Below, one piece after another: positions 16,102 through 23,404 of a DNA stretch of 64,000 bases (position 1 is the stretch's first letter; each line of letters opens with the position of its first letter). The notes beneath the pieces are model-generated. The model searched no databases. It was not told where the DNA came from and worked only from the letters and a program-made list of their open reading frames with translations. Source of the DNA: Promethearchaeia archaeon (GTDB taxonomy: Archaea > Asgardarchaeota > Lokiarchaeia > Sigyniarchaeales > SOKP01). The position numbers and the translations under genes were made by a program. Location: the NCBI GenBank assembly GCA_029856155.1, contig JAHQWL010000088.1:1-64000 (forward strand). The letters run 5' to 3'.

Positions 16102-17055
16102 GTGGAAAACTATAATTTAAAAAAGGGGGTAATCTTTGCCTCGATTACAATTTTCACAATTGGCTTACAACCAGTAATCTCAAATGCTCGTCCCAGTATA
16201 ATAGATCCTTATTTATTTGGCGCAATTACAGCTTTAATTGAAGCGGTAATTTTTCTTCCTATATTTATATTAGAAAGACGTAAATTAAAAAAAGAATTAC
16301 AAAATAGCTCAGAATTGTTTGAAAAAAATTTTTCTTTACTTAACGGTTGGAAAAAGAGTGTAAATATTAAAGTGCTGATCATAATAGGTTTATCGTTTAG
16401 TGCAGTTCCTATACTACTTTATATTGGATACGAATTAGCAGGCGCAATAATAAGCTCCTTAACAATGAAATCAGAAATCATTTTCGCATTAATCTTTGGA
16501 TTTTTTTTATTAAAGGAAAAGATTAATAAAATTCAAATTGCTTTTTGCTTTCTCTTATTCTTTGGCCTAATTATTGCGATTACTGGTGGGTCCTTTAACA
16601 TTCTTGAATTTAATATAGGTGTAATTATTCTTCTCTTAAGCGTAATACTCTTTACTTTTGTCCATACACTTACAAAAATTAGTTTTGAAAGAAACGAATT
16701 ATTTCCTTCTCAGGTTGTGTTTATACGGAACTTTATTTCTGGTATTCTCTTAACAATTATATATTTCTTAGTTTTTCCTCTTGAAAATATTTTCATAGTT
16801 ATTAATCCTAATAATTTAATGTTTTTCCTAATTATGGGCTTAGATTACGGCATTAGTTTATTCTTTTGGTATAAAGCATTAACATACATTCAGATTGGGA
16901 AAGCAAGCATAATTATATCATTAAGCCCTATAGTCTCTTCTTTTTTTTCTTTTCTTTTTCTTGGAGAACTTTTCACAATCTACCATTTAATAGGTACAAT
17001 AATAATTATATTATCAATTTGTATGATTATGAAAGAAAAGAATAAAGTGGAGTGA
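16102..17055 (+). CDS. EamA/DMT-family permease
   Basis: A 317-residue protein with ten hydrophobic helices arranged as two five-helix EamA repeats, with a charged insert at about residues 52-80 (LERRKLKKEL onward). Characteristic stretches are SSLTMKSEIIFALIFGFFLLKEKI (repeat 1) and GKASIIISLSPIVSSFFSFLFLGE (repeat 2). The family exports or exchanges metabolites and amino acids; the substrate is unknown. The start is GTG at 16102, with no obvious Shine-Dalgarno, so it may be leaderless. Its 3' end overlaps the relic at 17014-17274 on the other strand. Confidence 0.85.
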   Translation: MENYNLKKGVIFASITIFTIGLQPVISNARPSIIDPYLFGAITALIEAVIFLPIFILERRKLKKELQNSSELFEKNFSLLNGWKKSVNIKVLIIIGLSFSAVPILLYIGYELAGAIISSLTMKSEIIFALIFGFFLLKEKINKIQIAFCFLLFFGLIIAITGGSFNILEFNIGVIILLLSVILFTFVHTLTKISFERNELFPSQVVFIRNFISGILLTIIYFLVFPLENIFIVINPNNLMFFLIMGLDYGISLFFWYKALTYIQIGKASIIISLSPIVSSFFSFLFLGELFTIYHLIGTIIIILSICMIMKEKNKVE

Positions 17056-17274
17056 ATAAAAAATTTTCAAATATTTAAGGTTTAAAATGCTTACTGATTC
17101 TTGAGGGATAATTTTCAGATTTAAAACAATTTCAGCTTCTTGAGGGGTAAATTGATGTTTTAAGATTCTAAGTTCTACACCAGATTCCGTCTCAGGATAA
17201 TCAATTGGAAGAGAATCTAAATAAATCTGAAGTTTTCGATAGATATCATCTTCATTTTTGGAGTTCATAAACAC
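17014..17274 (-). pseudogene. Truncated copy of the N-terminus of the 35.8-kb Cys-rich ferredoxin protein
   Basis: The first about 55 residues (DDIYRKLQIYLDSLP, then ETESGVELRILKHQFTPQEAEI) align with the N-terminus of the intact protein at 35779-36870 (NDIYRNLQIHLDQFP, then ATKTDIEIKVLMHLFSEKEALI). After residue about 58 the similarity stops and the frame continues with unrelated AT-rich sequence into the end of the EamA gene. All cysteine motifs of the parent are absent. It is best read as a relic of a duplicated or lost gene. A functional stand-alone helical domain is unlikely. Confidence 0.65.
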
Positions 17275-17575
17275 AAATTGATTATAATATCTTAAAAATC
17301 TACCCTCAGATTAATACATATAATTTTGCAACAATCAATTAAACATTTACCTAAATTTGTTCACTTAGATTTTTAAAAATTGGGAAAAAAAACCCACTCG
17401 CATTTAATTTATCAAAAAAAAATTCAGAAAATATTATCTTCAACAACTTTTTTTCAATATATTTAAATATACAACTATGATCTATTAGCATATCACCTAT
17501 TATTATTTATAAATTAATAGCCGTGATATTATGTTATTATCGTTTTTTTAACAATTTATTTTATTGTGAATAATC
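17275..17575 (+). promoter_or_regulatory. Promoter region of tfb
   Basis: About 300 AT-rich bases without coding potential. It holds a 14-base palindrome TATATTTAAATATA at 17458-17471 and a TATA-like TTTATAAATT at 17506-17515. The latter is flanked by inverted pairs CTATTA (17482-17487) / TAATAG (17515-17520) and ATATCAC (17490-17496) / GTGATAT (17523-17529). The second TATA-like element lies about 65 bases before the ATG. Regulator binding around it is possible but unproven. Confidence 0.4.
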
Positions 17576-18502
17576 ATGAATGAGCAGTATCGTGACCGAA
17601 TTTTTAATAATAAAATCGATGAAGATCAATTACCCCAATCAAGATGTTGTGATATTCCTATTATTGAATCTCGAGATGGCAATAAAGTATGTTTAAACTG
17701 TGGTGTGATCTTTGAACGAACGTTTGTTGGAAATGAAAGAAGAGCCTATACAATAGAGGAAATTCAGAATCGCCGTAGAACAGAACCTCGATGGCGAGAT
17801 TTTGGACCACGTACTATGTTGCCAAATACAAAAACAGACAGTAAAGGTAAATCTATTGGTGCTAAGGAGCAAGCTCTCTTCTCTCGACTCTCAAAAATTC
17901 AAAATTCATTAATCTCTAGCATTGAGAGGAATTTTTGGGAAGCAAAACCGAAATTAAAAATGTTGACTTCTAAACTTAATATACCAGAGTACATCTCCGA
18001 AACAGCGTGGAAAATATACAGTATTGTAGCAAAAAAGAAATTAACTATGGGTAGATCAATAAATGGGTTTATTTCAGGTTCCTTATATGCTGCTATACGT
18101 GTTCATGATTTTCCACGATTATTAGATGAGATATGCGAAGCATCATTAACACCAAGGCGAACAGTTCATAGGAGTTTAGCTATGATTATTCGTGAAGTAT
18201 TACCGGATCTTAATTTAAGGTATCAGCCTATTACTGCTGAAAGTTTGGTATTTCGATTTGGTAATGAGTTAGATCTACCAATAAAAATACAAAAAAATGC
18301 AATTAATATGTTAAAAGATGCTTCAAAAAATGGACTTAAAAGAACGGGAAAAGACCCAAAAGGATTAGCTGCGGCATGCATTTACATTGCTGCAAAAAAC
18401 GGATGTATTCGCAAGACTCAATCGAAGGTCGCTGACGTAGCTAAGATTACAGAGGTAACTTTGCGGAGTCGTGCCAAACAGATTAAAAGTAAGCTACTTT
18501 AA
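17576..18502 (+). CDS. tfb: Transcription initiation factor TFB
   Basis: A 308-residue TFIIB homologue. The N-terminal zinc-ribbon region (residues about 20-45) ends in CLNCGVIFERT, followed by the B-reader/linker (RRAYTIEEIQNRRRTEPRWRD) and two cyclin-like repeats (about 105-200 and 205-305) with LYAAIRVHDFPR and GLAAACIYIAAKNGC. TFB bridges TBP-bound promoters and RNA polymerase. The first zinc knuckle reads RCCDIP rather than CxxC, so one zinc ligand is shifted or missing. It has its own promoter region of 300 bases. A divergent TFB-like gene follows 830 bases downstream. Confidence 0.92.
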   Translation: MNEQYRDRIFNNKIDEDQLPQSRCCDIPIIESRDGNKVCLNCGVIFERTFVGNERRAYTIEEIQNRRRTEPRWRDFGPRTMLPNTKTDSKGKSIGAKEQALFSRLSKIQNSLISSIERNFWEAKPKLKMLTSKLNIPEYISETAWKIYSIVAKKKLTMGRSINGFISGSLYAAIRVHDFPRLLDEICEASLTPRRTVHRSLAMIIREVLPDLNLRYQPITAESLVFRFGNELDLPIKIQKNAINMLKDASKNGLKRTGKDPKGLAAACIYIAAKNGCIRKTQSKVADVAKITEVTLRSRAKQIKSKLL

Positions 18503-18621
18503 GAAGGTTCTATATCTTTAAGTAATTAAATCAATTATTCTTTATTTTTCTTTATTATCTCGTTTAAAAGAAATTAAAAACAAATTCTATTACTTTATTT
18601 CTTATTATTTCGAATAAAAAA

Positions 18622-19179
18622 TTAAGATTTTTTAGATTGTTCTTGTTGGAGAGTGTATTTTATTCCAACAGCAGTAATAGTTAATCCAATAAGTAAATAG
18701 TAAGTATTTACCGTCATAAAGGAAACCCAGTATATTGCTGGTAAAATTGAAGTAATATCCATATTATAAAGGGCAGTTTGAAAATGGATAGTAGTAAAGG
18801 GTGTTGTAATAGCAGTTTTACCTAATAATACTAAATAATTCATTTTAATAAAAGCTCCCATTAAGACCACCATACCAATAACAACGATGAACTTTGCTAA
18901 TGGAATGCTTTCGATGTCATCTTTTAACGATCTTTTAAACATAAAAATTCCTACGATTAAATAACAACACATAGAAGTAACTAGAAATAACCACAATACT
19001 GTTCCAGTAAGCGGGAAGATTGTAGATGAATATATAAATTCCGAAAGTAAAAGTGAATTTCCATCAAGAATAAACGGTGTAAAATTTAACAAAATGATAA
19101 AAGCAATCTCGAGTAATGAAAGAATAATAAATATAGATCCGATGATTCGAAGAAATTTTAGAACTTTTTTATATTCCAT
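18622..19179 (-). CDS. Four-helix membrane protein of unknown function
   Basis: A 185-residue membrane protein with four hydrophobic helices (about residues 8-32, 52-78, 92-118 and 145-172). No conserved motif is recognised. AAGGTGAG precedes the ATG with good spacing. It lies on the opposite strand between the two TFB-type genes, and nothing in the sequence ties it to them. Confidence 0.6.
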   Translation of the reverse strand: MEYKKVLKFLRIIGSIFIILSLLEIAFIILLNFTPFILDGNSLLLSEFIYSSTIFPLTGTVLWLFLVTSMCCYLIVGIFMFKRSLKDDIESIPLAKFIVVIGMVVLMGAFIKMNYLVLLGKTAITTPFTTIHFQTALYNMDITSILPAIYWVSFMTVNTYYLLIGLTITAVGIKYTLQQEQSKKS

Positions 19180-19331
19180 TTTAACTCACCTTAATTTTTT
19201 TAAAAATCCAAGAAAATTTTTTATGCAATTATACTTATTATTGTTTTTGAAATTATTAAAAATTTTTAATATTATTGTTTTTTACATAAATTCTATTCAA
19301 TAGTAATTAAATATATCAAATTGATTTTTGA

Positions 19332-20297
19332 TTGAAAAAAAAGAAGAATCACGCACCGGAAATTTTTACTTGTTCGCATAAAAATGTCAAACAAGACAGT
19401 GGGTTCATAGTTTGTCAAGATTGTGGATTAATTATGGAAGATAATTTAGCTTTTGAATCCACAGCATCAACTAGCGACTTTTATACAGATTCGCAGAGAG
19501 ACTATGAAAGAAGAATTAATATAAGTAATTCGAAGGCGCTTCAAGATCCCATAATAAAAGAGAAATACGACCGAATTAAAACACTTGAAAAATGGTTCCG
19601 AGACTATAAATCTGATTTTACTGAACAAAAAAAGACTATTGAATTATTAAAAAGCCATAGCATAGGATTAAACATTAATAATGTAAAATACAAAGAAATT
19701 AAGGATAGGTATTTGAAATATAACAAATACCATCACCATAATTATCAAAATATGGTTATTATTTTTCTCGCAATTGTATGGTTAGAAATAAAAGATATCA
19801 CAAATATACGAATCGAAGAATTTATTAAAGTTTCTAGAGAATTAGGGCATAAAATCAATAAAAAGATGGTCAATAACGCCATGCTAAAAGTTAAAAGAAC
19901 AGAAAAGATATTTAAAGATAAAAAAAGTGCTTTAGATCTAGAAAATGAGATCAAAAATAAAATAAAAATTGTTTTTCAAAAAGATCTAAACAATATTTCA
20001 TTCAAGGAAGTTCAAGAGTTTTTTAGTGATAAAATTGAATATGAAAAAACTAAAATTGAAATGCTATTATTAGCTGATAAAGTATTAAATATAATCTCAT
20101 ATAATCAAATTCAAAATTTAAACTATAAAGCATTTACAGCGGGATTGATTTATTATGTAGGACAAACACTTGACAATCGAAAAATATTTACTCAAAGCCT
20201 TATAGAAAGGACCAGCAAATTTTCAAGTACTACTATTAGAAAGAAGTATCATGTCTTAAAAGATCTTTTAGGAGATCCCCAAAATCTGGAATTGTGA
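19332..20297 (+). CDS. Divergent TFB-like protein
   Basis: A 321-residue protein whose N-terminus is a TFB-type zinc ribbon of the CxH...CxxC form (TCSHKNV, then CQDCGLIMEDN). The rest is helical and lysine-rich, at the size of two cyclin folds, but the usual TFB signatures (such as GLAAACIYIAA) are replaced by NYKAFTAGLIYYVGQ and the ending STTIRKKYHVLKDLL, which keeps the last recognition-helix pattern. It probably acts as a specialised initiation factor. The start is TTG at 19332 with no clear Shine-Dalgarno. It could also be a non-functional relative, though the frame is intact. Confidence 0.7.
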   Translation: MKKKKNHAPEIFTCSHKNVKQDSGFIVCQDCGLIMEDNLAFESTASTSDFYTDSQRDYERRINISNSKALQDPIIKEKYDRIKTLEKWFRDYKSDFTEQKKTIELLKSHSIGLNINNVKYKEIKDRYLKYNKYHHHNYQNMVIIFLAIVWLEIKDITNIRIEEFIKVSRELGHKINKKMVNNAMLKVKRTEKIFKDKKSALDLENEIKNKIKIVFQKDLNNISFKEVQEFFSDKIEYEKTKIEMLLLADKVLNIISYNQIQNLNYKAFTAGLIYYVGQTLDNRKIFTQSLIERTSKFSSTTIRKKYHVLKDLLGDPQNLEL

Positions 20298-20389
20298 TTT
20301 AAAAAGTATTTCTTTAGTCAAAATCATTAATATACTTCAAAACCTTATTAAATAATATTTAAATTACACTTACAGTTTTAATAATTAAA

Positions 20390-23260
20390 ATGTCATCATC
20401 AGAAAAACCTAATGAAATCATTTATTACAGTCAATCCATTGAAGATCTAATCAAAGCTTTCAATACTGATATAGATCATGGATTGAAATCATCAGAATTA
20501 AATGAAAGATATTTAAAATCTGGATATAATGAATTACCAAAAATAAAAAAATCAATTTGGAAGATTTATCTTGCCCCAATTTTCAATTTTTTGATTGTGA
20601 TTCTTCTTATAACAGGCATAGTGATTGTAATTTTAGGTTCTGCTGAAGAGACCGTTATTACATTTACAGTTGTAATTTTAAATTCTGCAACTGTAGTAAT
20701 TCAACAATATAGAGCACAGAAGGCTTTAGAATCTCTACGGCAAATTTCTGCGTTAAAAGCTACAGTAATTAGAGATGGGAATCAATTCGAAGTACCGAAT
20801 AGAGAATTAGTACCTGGAGATGTTGTGATTTTGGAACAAGGAGATAAAATACCCGCTGATGGGAGAATCATAAATTACGTAAATCTTACGATTGATGAAG
20901 CTCCTCTAACTGGTGAAAGTGAACCAGTAGAAAAAACTAATAGCATTATCAAAGAAAATGATGTTTCAATACAAAAGCAAACTAATATGGTATTTATGGG
21001 AACATATATTTATACTGGAAGGGCAAAAGCATTGATTACAGGAACTGGTATTAATACTGAGATTGGGAAGATATCTGAAACCCTTAATGAAATGGGGAGT
21101 ATTGAAGATATCCCACTAACAAGAAAATTAAATAGATTAGGGTATATTTTAGGGACAATCGTGGTAATAAATTTAATCGTATTAATCATTTATAAATTTT
21201 CTTTATTGTTAATTCAAGGAAATTTCATTCAATCAGAAATAAGTAGCGCTCTTGTTAGTTCTATATTAAGAGCTATTAATATCTTACCCATCAATCTTCC
21301 CATTTTGTCAACACTAGTATTAATTACAGGTGTACTAAATATGGCTCAAAGTGGCGTAATAATCAAAAATCTTTCTTCGATAGAATCACTCGGTCGGGTT
21401 TCTGTAATTTGTTCAGATAAAACTGGTACAATTACTAAAAATGAAATGACGGTTGAAAAATTTTGGATTAACGAGGAAGAATTTGACGTTACAGGTTCTG
21501 GTTATGATTCTGAAGGAGGAATATTTAAAAATAGTACTCCCATAAGCTTGAAAGATAATCCGACTTTTATTAAATTTATAGATTCAATGGTTTTAAATAA
21601 TAATGCTCAACTAGTATATGAAGATGTTAAAATCAGATTAAAAGAAAAAAGAGAAATGGCAGTAAGACGAGCCCTAGGTTCTCCAACTGAAGCTGCTTTA
21701 TTAGTGCTAGTTGAAAAAGCTGGACATATCCCTTACGATATTAAAAAGAAATATGAATTCATTAATGAATTTTCTTTTACTTCTGAATTAAAAAGAATGA
21801 GCTCAATATATAAAATTAATAATAATGAAAATGAAATATTTGTATTTACTAAAGGAGCTCCTGAAAGAATTATCGAGATTTCTTCTAGTATTGATATAAA
21901 TGGAAATATAAAACCTTTAGATTCTAACTTTAGAAAAGAAATACTGAATAAAATAGAAGATCGTGCAAATGAAGGATATAGAACTCTCGCTTTATCTTAT
22001 AAAATGTTTGCTAATGTTAACGATCCTAAAAGAGAAGAAGTAGAAAAAGAATTAATTTTATTAGGATTTGTTTCAATTATGGACCCTCCAAGAAAAGGTG
22101 TTAAAGAGTCTATTGAACAATGCCAAAATGGGGACATAAAAGTTATAATGATTACTGGTGATCACCCCGCAACAGCTAAAACAATTGCTTCACAAATGGG
22201 AATTCACAAAGAAGGAGATTTAGTTATCGAAGGTTCTCAGTTAAAAAGTTCTGAAAATATTGATTTTGAAAAAATTTCTGTTTTTGCTCGTGTAGAGCCT
22301 TCAGATAAAGAAATAATTGTTAAACGTTACCAAGATAATGATAAAGTAGTTGCTATGACGGGAGATGGAATTAATGATTCACTAGCATTAAAGCTCGCTA
22401 ATGCGGGTATAGCTATGGGTATTACAGGAACAGATGTTGCAAAAGAAACTGCGGATATGGTTATCTCAGATGATAATTTTACTTCTATTGAAAAAGGTGT
22501 TAGAATCGGCCGTGGTTTATTTTCGAAAATTAGGACTATAATCTATTTTTTTATTTGTTTGAATATAATGGAAGCAATCATCTTTTTTACTTATGAATTT
22601 ATACCCACATTTGATCTCTTTAGTTCAGAATGGCAACATATCTACATTTTTGGTATTGTACACTCCCTTCCTTCATTGGCATTAGTGATCGATACACATC
22701 CTAAGGATATTATGCTTGAACCACCTAGAGATGAAGAACAGATATTGAATAAAAATATGTGGATAATGTTATTAACACAAGCTTTTCTTATGGGTTTGGG
22801 ATTAGTTCTAATTCTGCAATTGACGTTATGGCACGTCATTCCGTTGAATAATTGGAACTTAAATCCATATTTTAGCTATTTTAATCCTGCCTCTAAATTT
22901 TCTGAATTGGTGGCTCAAAAAGCAAGAACTATGTTTATTACTACCATATTTATTCTCGAAACAAATTTCATATGGACATTTAGAAGACCAAATAAATCTC
23001 TCAATAGAAGTATAAAAGAAGAATTTAGTCTCTCTTTATTAGTTATATGTTTGTTTACGTTAGCATTGCATATTCTTTTTATTTGTTTTTCATACCTTGT
23101 TAATTACTATGTAAATGATGTTTTCGGGTTAGATTTACAGATAAATTTCATGTTTCTAAGCGGAACAGATTGGATACTCTGTATTTTATTTGCTTTACCA
23201 GGTATATTTGGCATTGAAGTATTTAAATATTTTGCTCGAGAAAAAAACATTCATTTTTAA
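20390..23260 (+). CDS. P-type cation ATPase, copy 1
   Basis: A 956-residue P-type ATPase with the type-II domain order: cation-ATPase N-domain (about 10-80), actuator with LTGESEP, phosphorylation site CSDKTGTITKNE, nucleotide domain with FTKGAPE, hinge MITGDHPATAKTIA and MTGDGINDSLALK, then a C-terminal helix bundle. The ion-site helix M4 reads PINLP instead of PEGLP of SERCA. M5 keeps NIME, equivalent to NxxE. M6 has HSLP where SERCA has the aspartate of TDGLP. The transported ion therefore cannot be assumed to be Ca2+. A second homologue follows 144 bases downstream. Confidence 0.9.
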   Translation: MSSSEKPNEIIYYSQSIEDLIKAFNTDIDHGLKSSELNERYLKSGYNELPKIKKSIWKIYLAPIFNFLIVILLITGIVIVILGSAEETVITFTVVILNSATVVIQQYRAQKALESLRQISALKATVIRDGNQFEVPNRELVPGDVVILEQGDKIPADGRIINYVNLTIDEAPLTGESEPVEKTNSIIKENDVSIQKQTNMVFMGTYIYTGRAKALITGTGINTEIGKISETLNEMGSIEDIPLTRKLNRLGYILGTIVVINLIVLIIYKFSLLLIQGNFIQSEISSALVSSILRAINILPINLPILSTLVLITGVLNMAQSGVIIKNLSSIESLGRVSVICSDKTGTITKNEMTVEKFWINEEEFDVTGSGYDSEGGIFKNSTPISLKDNPTFIKFIDSMVLNNNAQLVYEDVKIRLKEKREMAVRRALGSPTEAALLVLVEKAGHIPYDIKKKYEFINEFSFTSELKRMSSIYKINNNENEIFVFTKGAPERIIEISSSIDINGNIKPLDSNFRKEILNKIEDRANEGYRTLALSYKMFANVNDPKREEVEKELILLGFVSIMDPPRKGVKESIEQCQNGDIKVIMITGDHPATAKTIASQMGIHKEGDLVIEGSQLKSSENIDFEKISVFARVEPSDKEIIVKRYQDNDKVVAMTGDGINDSLALKLANAGIAMGITGTDVAKETADMVISDDNFTSIEKGVRIGRGLFSKIRTIIYFFICLNIMEAIIFFTYEFIPTFDLFSSEWQHIYIFGIVHSLPSLALVIDTHPKDIMLEPPRDEEQILNKNMWIMLLTQAFLMGLGLVLILQLTLWHVIPLNNWNLNPYFSYFNPASKFSELVAQKARTMFITTIFILETNFIWTFRRPNKSLNRSIKEEFSLSLLVICLFTLALHILFICFSYLVNYYVNDVFGLDLQINFMFLSGTDWILCILFALPGIFGIEVFKYFAREKNIHF

Positions 23261-23389
23261 TATTGTTTTTATTCTTAAAAATTACTATTGAATACATTCT
23301 AGCAAAAAAGCAATAAATTAAAAGTTATGAATATCATAGGTTATTTATTATATTGAATAGAAATTTGAATTCAATTATTTGTTAAAAAC

Positions 23390-23404
23390 TGTGGAAGAAC
23401 CACA
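23390..23404 (+). promoter_or_regulatory. Hairpin touching the start codon of the second P-type ATPase
   Basis: TGTGG (23390-23394), loop AAGAA, CCACA (23400-23404) directly precede the ATG at 23405. A five-base stem at this position would cover the place of a Shine-Dalgarno. It may modulate translation, or be chance. Confidence 0.3.

Noticed and set aside
17014-17274. A real 86-residue gene on the minus strand
   Set aside because: Similarity to the 35.8-kb protein ends at about residue 58, it overlaps the EamA gene and carries none of the parent's cluster motifs.
17458-17471. TATATTTAAATATA palindrome as an operator
   Set aside because: It is A/T only and such palindromes arise often in DNA this AT-rich. 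It is recorded only as part of the tfb promoter region.
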